NCBI GenBank assembly: GCA_903970435.1
Contig: CAJCIS010000121.1
Coordinates: forward strand, 1-37,566
Source of the DNA: Acidobacteriota bacterium
GTDB taxonomy: Bacteria > Pseudomonadota > Alphaproteobacteria > Acetobacterales > Acetobacteraceae
Length of the DNA: 37,566 nucleotides
Reading direction: 5' to 3'
Under the pieces are notes generated by a model that was not told the origin of the DNA, did no database searches, and saw only the letters and a program-made list of their open reading frames with translations. The position numbers were made by a program, and so were the translations under genes. Position 1 is the stretch's first letter, and the number at the start of each line of letters is the position of its first letter. This document shows, in pieces, positions 22,917-34,000 of this stretch.

Positions 22917-25325
22917 CTAGAATTTCTTGATTGCCGTAATTCCCACGGTCAGCGGCCGGAATGTCTGGTCGCGCAGCCCAGGCGAATACACGGTGTCCTG
23001 ATACCGATAGAGGGAGACGTGCGAATTCAGCAGATTGTCAATGAACACGGACACGTCCCAGCCGCCCTTCCTGGCGCCCGCTCGCACGGAGACGAAGTTC
23101 GTTGCAGGCGCGTTGCGCGTATACGGGTCGTAGGAATACGTCTCCGCCGACCCGGTTCGGTAATAAGGGCCGGCGAACTGATAGTCGATCCGGGCATAGC
23201 CGCCGGCCTGGTAGGGTAGATCAAAATCCTGCTGGGCGTTGGCAGTGGCCGTCCATTCCGGGGTTGCAAGACTGTCGCCCTTCAAGGCGATGATATTCTG
23301 CTCCACCAGTACGGTGCTGGTGTAGCGTGCGTCCGTCAGGCCGGCATTGCCGCCGATATTCAGTCCGCCGCCGGCGGCCCAATCCGCCTGAATGTCAAAG
23401 CCGCGGCTGACCGCGCTGCCAAGATTGTCGGTGTAGTAGTAACCGCATGTCGGCAATTCCACCTGTTCCTGGATCTGCTTCCAGTCGATCCAGAATAGGC
23501 TGGCATCCAGCCGCAGCCGCTGGCCAAAGAAGGCGCCCTTGTCGCCGAGTTCATAGCTCCATACTGAATCAGAATTAAAGGTATGAGGAACGTCACTGAT
23601 CCCCAATGTTTGCAGGTCGCCCGCACAAGCCTGGATCCCCGCCACCGACTCGTTGGCGCCGCCGATCCGGTAGCCTTCCGCCGCCGTGGCATAGATCATC
23701 TGCTGCGGCGTCACTTGATACGAAATCGCGAACCGCGGCGTCACCGGCAATTCGGCTTTCGAACCCGAATAGCTGGTCGGTGCCGCCGGCCCGTAGGGGC
23801 CGTCCTGAAAATCATTATATTTGTATTTGCTGCGCGCGACGCGCAGTCCCACCGAGAACTTAAGGCCCGGCAGCGGCTGGTAAGTCAGATTCCCGTAGAA
23901 CGCAATGTCGGTTTCCTGCAGCGCATAACGATCGATGTAGGAGTATTTGCCGTCGACCGGCGCCTCGCCGAAGCACGTATACGAATTGCCGCCGGGATTG
24001 CAGTATGAGTAGTCGGGATCGGTCAACGACAGGTAATTGGCGACTTCGTCGAATGGCTCGGAGAACGTGTTGTTGTTACGGGATATGTTGTTTTGGAAGT
24101 AGATCCCCGTCACCCAGGAGAATACGCTGTCGGGCGTGTCGGTCGACGTCAGGCGAAGCTCCTGCGTCCAGTTGGCCTGCCGCATCTGGTAGGTGCCGAC
24201 CGACAGGTAATTTGGCGCGCTCGGCAAGTTGATGCCGGCGGTCGGCAGCAAACCGGACAATTCGAATGATGTCGCGTCGAACGTGCTGTCATAGGCGCGC
24301 CGGAAATAGGACGTGATGGAGGTTGCCGAAAAGCCGCCAAAATCGTAATTGATATTCAGGCTGGGCAGAATGTAGGTATCGTTGCTGGGCTGCGGAATTT
24401 GCGCGTAGTCGGTAAAGCGCGGCGCCGGCGTCGCCCAGTTCGGCGGCGCGTCCTCCCAGCTATAGCCGCGATCGCCGGCATACACGCGCTGGAAAAAAAT
24501 CGCCGGCGATATCGTAAGATCATCGCTCGCCTGCAACAGGAAGGCCGCCCGGCTCACCAGCGAATTGCCGTCATTGGCGTTGCGTGCTTGCAGTTGATCA
24601 TTGACCGGATCGACACGATCTATGTAGCCGCCATCCTGGCGGTCCCACAGGCTGATACGAAATCCGAGCTTGTCCTGCACGATGGGGCCGCCGACCGCGC
24701 CGCCCATTTCGTAGCTGGGATCGCCACCATCGGTGAAGGCAAGCTCGCTGCGGAAATACCCGGTATAGGTGTCCAGGCTCGGTGCCGGCGTAATGAAGCG
24801 CACCGTGCCGCCTTCCGATCCCGCACCGAACAGCGTTCCCTGCGGCCCGCGCAGCACTTCAACCCGGTCCAGATCAAACACCTTGGGAAACGCATCGCTG
24901 AACACCACTTCCTGCCGCGCCTGGATCGGCGTATCGTCGACATAGATGCCCGTTGTCTGCGCACCGGTGTCGGACACGATGCCGCGGATCGAAATGTTGG
25001 TGTCGCCCAGCACGTCGCTCGTTTGCAGGCTCAGCCCCGGCACCAGGCGCGCAATATCCTGAATGCTGCGCACGCCCTGCTTGTCCATCTGCGATCGGCC
25101 GAGCGCCGTGATGCTGATGGGAACCTTGCTGAGTTTCTCCGACCGCTTTTGCGCGGTCACCACAATTTCCTCCAGTTGCGGTCTGGTGCCTGTCGGCGTC
25201 ACGGCCGTGCCGTTATCCGCCGCGCGGACCGAAGCGGGCAGCCCTACGCAGCACACGACGGCGATTCCGGCAGCCTTTCGGTATTGGGTGCGAACCGGGC
25301 CCCCCGCCCCAGCCGCGCCGCGCAT
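22917..25325 (-). CDS. TonB-dependent outer-membrane receptor
   Basis: The 802-residue protein is an energy-coupled outer-membrane transporter. After a signal peptide (cleavage near V-R-A-A-D, residue 36) comes a TonB box-like E-E-I-V-V-T-A-Q-K-R, the plug domain (V-P-I-S-I-T-A-L, S-I-R-G-I, Y-V-D-D-T-P-I, V-E-V-L-R-G-P-Q-G-T-L-F-G, G-G-T-V-R-F-I-T), and a 22-strand-type barrel ending in Phe as BamA substrates do. The plug resembles receptors of Sphingomonadaceae and other Alphaproteobacteria for plant or aromatic compounds rather than classical siderophore receptors; the ligand is unknown. Its ATG shares one base with the TGA of the upstream aminotransferase gene (TGATG), so they form a coupled operon. 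Confidence 0.9.
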   Translation of the reverse strand: MRGAAGAGGPVRTQYRKAAGIAVVCCVGLPASVRAADNGTAVTPTGTRPQLEEIVVTAQKRSEKLSKVPISITALGRSQMDKQGVRSIQDIARLVPGLSLQTSDVLGDTNISIRGIVSDTGAQTTGIYVDDTPIQARQEVVFSDAFPKVFDLDRVEVLRGPQGTLFGAGSEGGTVRFITPAPSLDTYTGYFRSELAFTDGGDPSYEMGGAVGGPIVQDKLGFRISLWDRQDGGYIDRVDPVNDQLQARNANDGNSLVSRAAFLLQASDDLTISPAIFFQRVYAGDRGYSWEDAPPNWATPAPRFTDYAQIPQPSNDTYILPSLNINYDFGGFSATSITSYFRRAYDSTFDATSFELSGLLPTAGINLPSAPNYLSVGTYQMRQANWTQELRLTSTDTPDSVFSWVTGIYFQNNISRNNNTFSEPFDEVANYLSLTDPDYSYCNPGGNSYTCFGEAPVDGKYSYIDRYALQETDIAFYGNLTYQPLPGLKFSVGLRVARSKYKYNDFQDGPYGPAAPTSYSGSKAELPVTPRFAISYQVTPQQMIYATAAEGYRIGGANESVAGIQACAGDLQTLGISDVPHTFNSDSVWSYELGDKGAFFGQRLRLDASLFWIDWKQIQEQVELPTCGYYYTDNLGSAVSRGFDIQADWAAGGGLNIGGNAGLTDARYTSTVLVEQNIIALKGDSLATPEWTATANAQQDFDLPYQAGGYARIDYQFAGPYYRTGSAETYSYDPYTRNAPATNFVSVRAGARKGGWDVSVFIDNLLNSHVSLYRYQDTVYSPGLRDQTFRPLTVGITAIKKF

Positions 25326-26653
25326 CAGGCGGAAAGCTTTCGGCGCACGGCACCGTCTGTTACGGTTCTATCGACCGCGCGCTCGAAACCTCGCAACGTA
25401 TCGGACAGGCAACTCTCGTCATGCGCCGCGCACATGAACCACGGCTCACGCGAATCCGGCTCGCACAACACGCCCTCGTCGTGCAGATGCTGCGCCATCT
25501 CGTTGTAGAAACTGTAGTCGCTGCCTTTCCAATCCCGGTAAGTGCGCGGCGGCTTTTCCGCGAAATACAGACCGCTCATGGAAGGATGCCCTACAAAACT
25601 ATGCGGAATGCCGCGCGCCCCCAGCACCGCGCTCATGCCCGCCCGCAACTTCGTCCCGTATTCAGCGATGCGTTCCAGCGCGTCGGTCTCTTCCAGGATT
25701 TGCAGCGTGCGGTCCGCGGCCGCCAGCGAAACCGGATGCGCCGTGTAGGTGCCCCCATGTGCCACGCCACGGCCAATCTTGCGCATGATGTGCTCCCGCC
25801 CCGCCAGAACGGAAATAGGGTAGCCGTTCGCCACGGCCTTTGCAAAGGTGCAAATATCGGCCTGCACACCGTAAAGTTCCTGCACCCCGCCGCGCGCAAC
25901 GCGAAAGCCGGTTTTCACCTCGTCGATGATCATCAGAACATTATACTTGTCGCACAAACGCCGGGCCGCAAGCAGATACGCCTGGTCCGCGGCAATACCA
26001 AGGCAATTGCCCATGATCGGCTCGATCAGCAGACAAGCGATGCGCCCCGCGTGGCGCGCCAGCACCGTCTCCAACGCATTGGCATCGTTCATCTGCACGA
26101 AATGCGCCAGGCTGCGCGAGTTGACAGGCACACCCTCGCTATACGGCGTCACCTCCGGTTCGCCCTGCTGGTTCCAGGCATGCATCGGAACGTGCCACAT
26201 CGCCGCATCGAACAGGCCGTGGTAACTGCCCTCCAGCAGCACGTAATCATCGCGGCCGGTATAGGCGCGGGCCAGGCGCAGCGCCGCCATCACAGCCTCG
26301 GTGCCGGAATTGGAAAACCGGACCAGCTCGGCCGCCGGCACCATGCGGCTGATCCTTGCCGCGACCTGCAACTCCATTTCGGTGGACAGCGCAAACACCC
26401 CGCCCAGCGCCATGCCCTGCCGCGCGGCCTCATCCACGCGCGCATCCGCATACCCCAGGATCGCCGGCCCATACCCCAGCCGGTAATCGACGTAGATATT
26501 GTCGTCGATATCGGTAATCCGGCCGCCCCGCCCCGACTTTATGTAGATCGTGCGCTCTTCACCCCAATAACGAAAGTTGGAGGCAACCCCGAGCGGCAGG
26601 CGCTGTTCGGCCAGTTTGAAATGCGCGTGGCTGTTCGTCAGCGTTCTTGCCAT
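25325..26653 (-). CDS. Class III PLP aminotransferase (GSA-aminomutase type)
   Basis: The 442-residue enzyme belongs to the glutamate-1-semialdehyde 2,1-aminomutase group of class III aminotransferases. PLP lysine K272 lies in T-F-A-K-A-V-A-N-G-Y-P, PLP ring contact D244 in I-I-D-E-V-K-T-G-F, and phosphate-binding S-N-S-G-T-E-A at 114-120; S-Y-H-G is near 143. A true HemL is unlikely given the context: it is coupled to a TonB receptor and diverges from a Rieske oxygenase gene. It probably transfers an amino group on an imported substrate; which one is unknown. The ATG at 26651-26653 has AAAGGGG upstream. Confidence 0.87.
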   Translation of the reverse strand: MARTLTNSHAHFKLAEQRLPLGVASNFRYWGEERTIYIKSGRGGRITDIDDNIYVDYRLGYGPAILGYADARVDEAARQGMALGGVFALSTEMELQVAARISRMVPAAELVRFSNSGTEAVMAALRLARAYTGRDDYVLLEGSYHGLFDAAMWHVPMHAWNQQGEPEVTPYSEGVPVNSRSLAHFVQMNDANALETVLARHAGRIACLLIEPIMGNCLGIAADQAYLLAARRLCDKYNVLMIIDEVKTGFRVARGGVQELYGVQADICTFAKAVANGYPISVLAGREHIMRKIGRGVAHGGTYTAHPVSLAAADRTLQILEETDALERIAEYGTKLRAGMSAVLGARGIPHSFVGHPSMSGLYFAEKPPRTYRDWKGSDYSFYNEMAQHLHDEGVLCEPDSREPWFMCAAHDESCLSDTLRGFERAVDRTVTDGAVRRKLSA

Positions 26654-26754
26654 GCTGCTTCACCCCTTTTCGCCGCCTTTCAGGATAACAGTGTGGGGGC
26701 GACGGGTCTATTGGTTTTTTATATGGGCATTCAAAAAAACGCCGGGGCGCTGCC

Positions 26755-26795
26755 CCTGGATCAAGCTGGGGGCCTGCGGCCCCAGACCCCCATCT
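26755..26795. repeat. GC-rich hairpin of a common intergenic type
   Basis: CTGGGGGCCTGCGGCCCCAG followed by ACCCCC forms a stable stem in the gap between the divergent aminotransferase and Rieske genes. Similar sequences are common in Rhodospirillales intergenic DNA, by my recollection. Confidence 0.5.
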
Positions 26796-26895
26796 GTTTG
26801 ATAAAACTAAACAAACTCAGGGCGCGTGCGGGGCCCGGCGGCAAGCTGCCGCGTGCCGGCCTTTTGCGCTTGCCGCAAAAAGTCTTTTCGGCTAC

Positions 26896-26913
26896 ATTGA
26901 ACGTCCATTCAAA
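26896..26913. promoter_or_regulatory. Possible TetR-type operator before the Rieske gene
   Basis: TTGAA and TTCAA half-sites separated by CGTCCA lie 15 bases before the oxygenase start, in the divergent promoter region. The form is reminiscent of BetI/TetR sites. No regulator gene is in view. Confidence 0.35.
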
Positions 26914-26927
26914 ATCGGACTCGCACC

Positions 26928-28103
26928 ATGAGCGCGGCCTTGTCCGTCCGGCGATTCGAGGAAACGGGGCCGGACAGCTACCCTCGCGGCCTGCCCCCCT
27001 GGACCTACGACCATCCCGCCATCACACGGCTCGAACTCGAGCGCGTATTGCGGCCAAGCTGGCAGCTCGTTTGTCACATCAGTAACGTTCCCAACGCGGG
27101 CGATTATCTCACTTTCGAATTGGGGCCCGACAGCATCGTCGTGCTGCGCGACCGCGAAGGCGTCCTGCGCGCCTACCATAATGTTTGCCGTCACCGCGCG
27201 GCGCGCCTTCTGGAACAATCGGGCTCCTGCCCCGGCTCGATCACCTGCCCTTATCATGGCTGGACCTACAACCTTGACGGCTCATTACGTGGCACGCCGG
27301 TTCGCGAATCGTTTCCCGGCCTCGACCGCGCGCAGCACGGCCTGATCCAGGTGCGCCTCGAAATCATGGCCGGCCTGGTTTTCGTGTGCCTGCAAGGCGA
27401 TCCGCCGTCCCCCGCCAGTCTGTGGGGCGACATGCTGGCCGATTTCGAACCCTATCAATTCGAAAACATGCAGCCTTTATTCCCCATGTACACCGAAACG
27501 TGGGACGTGGACTGGAAGGTTGCGATGGACAACTACCTCGAATCCTACCATGTTCCCATCGGCCACCCCGGCCTGGCGCGGATGATGGTGCCCGATTACC
27601 AGGACGCGCTCAATCTCGAATCGGGCGTGGCCCGCGGTGTCGGGTGGTTGCGCGATCAGCCCTCATCGCAATGGACCGAGCGGCAATATCAATCCATGGT
27701 GCAGCGCCTGACCACCCATCTGCCGGAGCCGAACCGCAAATGCTGGCGCTTCTACAGCATGTTGCCGAATCTGGGCATCGACGTGTATCCGGACCAGATG
27801 GATTTCTTCCAGGTTCTGCCCTACGGCCCGGGAAAATGCACCATCCGCGGCGGCACCTATGCGCTGCCGGACGATCGTCGCGAAATGCGCGTGTTGCGCT
27901 ATCTGTGCAATCGCATCAACATGGGCGTGAACCGCGAGGACGCGGATCTCTGCCGGCGCGTGCAATTAGGCCTGAAATCCAGCGTCTACACGCCGGGGCC
28001 ACTCTCGAAGCTGGAAGTCTGCGTGCTACAATTCCACGATTTGATCCGGGAACGTATTCCGCAAACTTTGCTGCCGGCGGCCCCGGCGGAGTTTGCAAGG
28101 TAA
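26928..28103 (+). CDS. Rieske-type aromatic ring-hydroxylating oxygenase, alpha subunit
   Basis: The 391-residue protein is the catalytic subunit of a Rieske non-heme iron oxygenase. The [2Fe-2S] ligands C87, H89, C107 and H110 lie in C-R-H-R ... C-P-Y-H-G-W-T-Y, and the mononuclear iron ligands H208 and H213 in D-N-Y-L-E-S-Y-H-V-P-I-G-H. The compact length and the N-Y-L-E-S-Y-H form fit the group that includes choline, glycine-betaine and carnitine monooxygenases as well as aromatic dioxygenases, so the substrate is open. The needed reductase is not in this window. The stop TAA lies inside palindrome copy 13. It diverges from the aminotransferase/TonB operon. Confidence 0.9.
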   Translation: MSAALSVRRFEETGPDSYPRGLPPWTYDHPAITRLELERVLRPSWQLVCHISNVPNAGDYLTFELGPDSIVVLRDREGVLRAYHNVCRHRAARLLEQSGSCPGSITCPYHGWTYNLDGSLRGTPVRESFPGLDRAQHGLIQVRLEIMAGLVFVCLQGDPPSPASLWGDMLADFEPYQFENMQPLFPMYTETWDVDWKVAMDNYLESYHVPIGHPGLARMMVPDYQDALNLESGVARGVGWLRDQPSSQWTERQYQSMVQRLTTHLPEPNRKCWRFYSMLPNLGIDVYPDQMDFFQVLPYGPGKCTIRGGTYALPDDRREMRVLRYLCNRINMGVNREDADLCRRVQLGLKSSVYTPGPLSKLEVCVLQFHDLIRERIPQTLLPAAPAEFAR

Positions 28104-28141
28104 GCAGTTCTTTTTTGAAAAAAAGCACCAAAAAACTTTTG
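28097..28141. repeat. AT-rich palindrome, copy 13 (holds the Rieske stop)
   Basis: GGTAAGCAGTTC replaces the usual GGAAGCAGTTC; the changed base makes the TAA stop. One arm also has GCAC instead of GAAC, breaking one pair. Confidence 0.85.
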
Positions 28142-28180
28142 TCCGTTCGCCGGCGACCTCCGCGCGGAACGGGGCGGCTT

Positions 28181-28327
28181 CTAGGCTATGGGGTCGTTAG
28201 GTCCGCCGAAGCCGCTCGCTTTTTTGCCGCCGGTACGTTGTTGCTCCCTGACCGACATCAGGTTCCATGCGCCAAGACCGGCAACCACCAGAATGGTGAA
28301 GATCGGTAGAATATATACGTTGTGCAT
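28181..28327 (-). CDS. Small single-pass membrane protein, 48 residues
   Basis: This short gene starts at ATG 28325-28327 with AGAGGA 5 bases upstream and ends at TAG 28181-28183. The product begins M-H-N-V-Y-I-L-P-I-F, has one membrane helix (about 4-24), then a basic tail with R-E-Q-Q-R-T-G-G-K-K. It follows the MFS gene on the same strand after 92 bases and may be co-transcribed, perhaps as a small partner of the carrier; that is inference. I recognise no family. Confidence 0.55.
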   Translation of the reverse strand: MHNVYILPIFTILVVAGLGAWNLMSVREQQRTGGKKASGFGGPNDPIA

Positions 28328-28419
28328 GCCGTCCTCTTTGCTGTGTCAAGTAAACCTAACACCCAGCCGGGCGGGAAGTTCAATGGCCACGACAGAATTC
28401 TTGCGAACAGGGTGAGACG

Positions 28420-29829
28420 TCAGCCGCTGGAGAGCGGCGTGGCGACCGACTCGAGTGATTTGCCTTCGGCGTCCACGCCCAGCAGGAATGCGCAAACGGC
28501 GGCCCCTATCATAAGCAACGCCGCGCCCAAATAGCCGCCGGCCACCGCCCATGCACTGCCTGTGCCGATCAGCCATCCGAACAAGGCCGGCGCGGACACG
28601 CCGCCGATCAGCGTGCCCATCGCGTAGAACAGAGCGATCGCCATTGCACGCGTTTCCAGGGGAAATATTTCGCTCACCGTCAGGTAAGCGCTGCTGGCGG
28701 CGGCCGAGGCCACAAAGAAAATTGCGATCCAACAATATGTTTGCGTCCAGGCGTCCAGCCGCCCCATGCCGAACAATGCACCGACCGCCCCGAGCATTAG
28801 CCCGGAGAGCAAATACGTGCCCCCTATCATGCGACGGCGGCCGATTGTGTCGAACAGCGGACCGAGCAAAATGGGCCCGAGCAGATTTCCAGCTGCGAGT
28901 GGAATGATGTAAATGCCAATGCGCGTTTGGTTCACATGGTAGAACTGCGTGAGCACCAGGCCATAGGTGAAGAACACCGAGTTGAACAGGAAGGCTTGCG
29001 CCACCATCAAGCTCAGCCCGAGCACACTCCGCCCGGTATTCTTGCCAAGCATTGCGCGGAGAATGAGGCCGAAGCCAAACACTTTCCGGGGATGCACCGT
29101 AAGTTTTCCCTGCGGCGGCTTCAAGCGGCCGCCGACATCGCGTTCGATTTCTGCCATGGTCCGCAAGGCCTCCGCTTCACGGCCATGGGTGATCGACCAG
29201 CGGGGACTTTCCGGAACGAAACGCCGCAGGTACAGGATGATGCCGCCAAGCAGTGCGCCAATCCCAAAACCAAGCCGCCAGCCTATGTCGACGCCGCCTA
29301 CGCGGCCGGACAGCAGCAGCAGCGATGCGGCACTTCCCGCAACCGCACCCGCCCAAAAACTTCCGTTTACCATCAAATCAATGCGCCCACGCAGCCGGGC
29401 AGGGATCAATTCGTCGATCGCCGAATTGATCGCCGCATATTCTCCGCCGATGCCCGCGCCGGTGATCGCGCGGAAAATGGCAAAGCTCCAGAAATTCCAC
29501 GAGAAGGCGGTTGCCAATACGCCGCACAGATAAATCGCGAGGGTAAGATTGAAAATCCGTCGCCGCCCGAACCGGTCGGTCAGCCAGCCAAACAGCAGCG
29601 CGCCCAACACCGCGCCCGCAACATAGCACGCGGCCACGCTGCCGATGCCTTGGTCGGTCAACGCGAGTGTCCTGTGATCCTTCAGGATAGGGCCAATCGA
29701 TCCGACAATCGTGACTTCGAGCCCATCGAGCACCCAGGTTATGCCAAGCGCCACGACCACAAGAACATGAAACCGGCTCCACGGCAGCCGGTCGAGCCGC
29801 GCAGGGATATAAGTCTCGATGGCTTTCAT
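28420..29829 (-). CDS. Major facilitator superfamily transporter
   Basis: The 469-residue inner-membrane carrier has 12 predicted helices. Family signatures are present: D-G-L-E-V-T in helix 1 (acidic residue as in AAHS/sugar-porter types), G-W-L-T-D-R-F-G-R-R-R after helix 2, R-F-V-P-E-S-P-R-W near the central loop, G-P-L-F-D-T-I-G-R-R-R in the second half, and V-S-E-I-F-P-L-E-T-R. It most resembles proton-coupled organic-acid or aromatic-acid carriers and could bring the substrate of the neighbouring oxygenase into the cytoplasm. A weak ribosome site precedes ATG 29829. It diverges from the gene at 30037 across 207 bases. Confidence 0.88.
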   Translation of the reverse strand: MKAIETYIPARLDRLPWSRFHVLVVVALGITWVLDGLEVTIVGSIGPILKDHRTLALTDQGIGSVAACYVAGAVLGALLFGWLTDRFGRRRIFNLTLAIYLCGVLATAFSWNFWSFAIFRAITGAGIGGEYAAINSAIDELIPARLRGRIDLMVNGSFWAGAVAGSAASLLLLSGRVGGVDIGWRLGFGIGALLGGIILYLRRFVPESPRWSITHGREAEALRTMAEIERDVGGRLKPPQGKLTVHPRKVFGFGLILRAMLGKNTGRSVLGLSLMVAQAFLFNSVFFTYGLVLTQFYHVNQTRIGIYIIPLAAGNLLGPILLGPLFDTIGRRRMIGGTYLLSGLMLGAVGALFGMGRLDAWTQTYCWIAIFFVASAAASSAYLTVSEIFPLETRAMAIALFYAMGTLIGGVSAPALFGWLIGTGSAWAVAGGYLGAALLMIGAAVCAFLLGVDAEGKSLESVATPLSSG

Positions 29830-30036
29830 ACCGGGAAGATGGCCACAAAGTTCGATGCAATGGTTGATGTTCGCATGGCGCCCCCTCCTGGTGTCTCTGC
29901 CGCGTCCGCTGCGGAGAACGCGCAGGCTGCCCGCACGTTGCCACCGGGCGCGGCACGCTCAAATTTCCGTGCGGCGCACTGCCGGAACAGCGGTGCGCGC
30001 CGCGCGTTACCTCCACTCACGCAAGGGAGAGCGGTC

Positions 30037-30597
30037 GTGTCACATGCATCACAAACGCCCAGCTTCGGCACGGCGGCAAACCAGAATGTTGAGGAGGTGC
30101 GGGGCGTTTTCCCGCATGACGCTGCATTGTCCGATGCCGTGGGCCGGCTGACCGATGCCGGATTTGATCGCGCACGGATGGTATTGCCGCAACCGGCACC
30201 GCATACAGCCGCTACAGTCGCCGCGACCGAGAACCCGAAGCCGGAGGATGACACACGGCAATTGCGGACGTTGCATAGCAGCATGGCTGCATCCGCCGCA
30301 GCCATGGCGGGGGCCGCGGCGGTTGTCGCGACCGGTGGCGCGGCGCTCGCCGCCGTGGCCGCGGCGGCCGGCGCCGGCGTCGTCGCCGGTGGCGGAATGT
30401 TCGCCGCCGCCAACGCATCCGACAATCTTCAGTCCGAAGCGCGTGACGAGGCGGCCTCGCAGGGGCACCTCAGTCTTGTTGTTGGCGTCAGCAATCCAGG
30501 CGAGAAGGCGCTCGCCGAACGCGCCATGCGCGACGCGGGGGCCACCGAGATTACGTCGCAGCGCCGGGGCGAAGCCACGATAAGCGGCCGCCCGTAA
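30037..30597 (+). CDS. Alanine/glycine-rich membrane protein with stress-protein-like ends
   Basis: The 186-residue protein starts at GTG 30037, 7 bases after AGGGAGA. Residues about 18-45 (V-R-G-V-F-P-H-D-A-A-L-S-D-A-V-G-R-L-T-D-A-G-F) resemble YflT-type general-stress domains. The middle (about 85-130) is a hydrophobic Ala/Gly/Val segment with glycine-zipper spacing, likely one or two membrane helices. The end has H-L-S-L-V-V-G-V and a helix with A-G-A-T-E-I. The same frame stays open far upstream, opposite the MFS gene, but that part is non-coding shadow. Function is unknown; an envelope stress role is a guess. Confidence 0.7.
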   Translation: MSHASQTPSFGTAANQNVEEVRGVFPHDAALSDAVGRLTDAGFDRARMVLPQPAPHTAATVAATENPKPEDDTRQLRTLHSSMAASAAAMAGAAAVVATGGAALAAVAAAAGAGVVAGGGMFAAANASDNLQSEARDEAASQGHLSLVVGVSNPGEKALAERAMRDAGATEITSQRRGEATISGRP

Positions 30598-30600
30598 CGG

Positions 30601-30648
30601 ATAAAAGTTTTTTGTTTCTTTTTTTCAAAAAAGAAATACTTCCTTCCT
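30601..30648. repeat. AT-rich palindrome, copy 14 (T-A version)
   Basis: It lies between the convergent ends of 30037-30597 and the isovaleryl-CoA dehydrogenase gene, close to both stops. Confidence 0.87.
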
Positions 30649-30671
30649 TCGTCTCCAGCCACCCGCCGCCA

Positions 30672-31837
30672 TTATATCGTCTCCTGAAACAACTCCCGCC
30701 CGATCAACATCCGTCGAATTTCGCTGGTCCCCGCGCCAATTTCATAAAGCTTTGCGTCACGCAATAGCCGCCCGGTCGGATAATCGTTAATGTAGCCATT
30801 CCCCCCGAGGCATTGGATCGCCTCCAGCGCCATCCAGGTGGCCTTCTCGGCGGCAAACAAAATTGCCCCCGCCGCATCCTTGCGTGTCGTCTGGCCGCGG
30901 TCGCAGGCGCGGCCCACGGCATACACATAGGCCCGCGCGGCATTTGCGGTGGTGTACATGTCGGCAAGCTTGGCCTGGATCATTTGGAACTCGCCGATTT
31001 TTTGCCCGAACTGCTCACGCTGATGCACGTAGGGTATCACCGCGTCCAGGCAGGCCTGCATGATGCCGAGCGGACCGCCGGCCAGCACGGCGCGTTCATA
31101 GTCGAGCCCGCTCATCAGTACATTGACGCCGCGGTTGCACTGGCCCAGAACATTCTCTTCGGGTACTTCGCAATCCTCGAACACGAGCTCGCAGGTGTTG
31201 GAGCCGCGCATGCCGAGCTTGTCCAGCTTTTGCGCGGTTGAAAAGCCGGCGAAATCCTTTTCGATCAGGAATGCCGAAATGCCGCGGGGGCCGGCCTGCG
31301 GATCGGTCTTTGCGTACACCACGAGAACGTCGGCGTTCGGTCCATTGGTGATCCACATCTTGCTGCCGTTCAGCACGTAATGGTCGCCCCGCTTGTCCGC
31401 CCGGGTACGCATGCCCACAACGTCCGAACCCGCGCCCGGCTCCGACATGGCCAGCGCGCCGACATGCTCGCCTGAAATCAGCTTCGGCAGATAGCGCCCC
31501 TTCTGCTCCTCGTTGCCATTCCGAAAAATCTGATTGACGCAGAGGTTGGAGTGTGCACCAAAAGATAGTCCGACCGAGGCCGAGGCGCGGCTGATTTCCT
31601 CCATGGCGACGACGTGCTCCAGATAGCCCATGCCGGCGCCGCCATATTCCTCGCTGACGGTGAGGCCGAGCACACCGAGATCGCCGAACTTGCGCCAGAG
31701 ATCGGCGGGAAAATCATTGTCGCGGTCGATCGCGGCCGCCCGCGGGGCGATTTCGTCGGCGGCAAAATTGGCGACCTGGTGGCGCAACATGTCCGCTGTT
31801 TCGCCCAGGCCAAAATCGAGCTGGTTGAGATGATTGC

Positions 31838-31841
<4 letters not shown>
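30672..31841 (-). CDS. ivd: Isovaleryl-CoA dehydrogenase
   Basis: The 389-residue FAD enzyme oxidises isovaleryl-CoA to 3-methylcrotonyl-CoA in leucine breakdown. The acyl-CoA dehydrogenase pattern is complete: [10 protein letters not shown] near 131, K-M-W-I-T-N-G near 161, and the C-terminal [13 protein letters not shown]. Catalytic Glu249 in [12 protein letters not shown] is at the isovaleryl-type position rather than in the C-terminal region used by most acyl-CoA dehydrogenases, which supports the specific call. AAGGA precedes ATG 31841. It overlaps the upstream carboxylase gene by 4 bases and is the last gene of the operon. The symbol liuA is also in use. Confidence 0.94.
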
Positions 31842-33874
<2,033 letters not shown>

Positions 33875-33899
33875 CAGGGAAACGATCTCGTCAAAGGCC

Positions 33900-33949
33900 A
33901 AGGAAGCAGTTCTTTTTTGAAAAAAAGAACCAAAAAACTTTTTTCTGTT
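33900..33949. repeat. AT-rich palindrome, copy 15 (inside the mcc operon)
   Basis: The G-C version lies in the 126-base gap between mccB and mccA. If it ended transcription fully, mccA and ivd would need their own promoter, so its location tests the terminator idea. Confidence 0.87.
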
Positions 33950-34000
33950 TGGGGCGCGCCATGACACCCAAGGGATAAATACTTCCGTCCTTGACAGATG

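Noticed and set aside
24399-27085. Two long plus-strand frames opposite the TonB receptor and aminotransferase genes
   Set aside because: Both are shadows of well-supported minus-strand genes, with typical Arg/His-rich shadow composition.
28927-30036. Long open frame on the plus strand upstream of the gene at 30037
   Set aside because: It is antisense to the MFS gene, is rich in Arg/Gln/His as expected from the complement of GC-rich coding DNA, and has no domain. Only 30037-30597 is kept.
33875-33967. Longer N-terminus for mccA through palindrome copy 15
   Set aside because: Biotin carboxylase domains start directly at F-R-K-I-L-I-A-N-R; the extra 31 residues are mostly repeat-coded and no export signal is expected for this enzyme.
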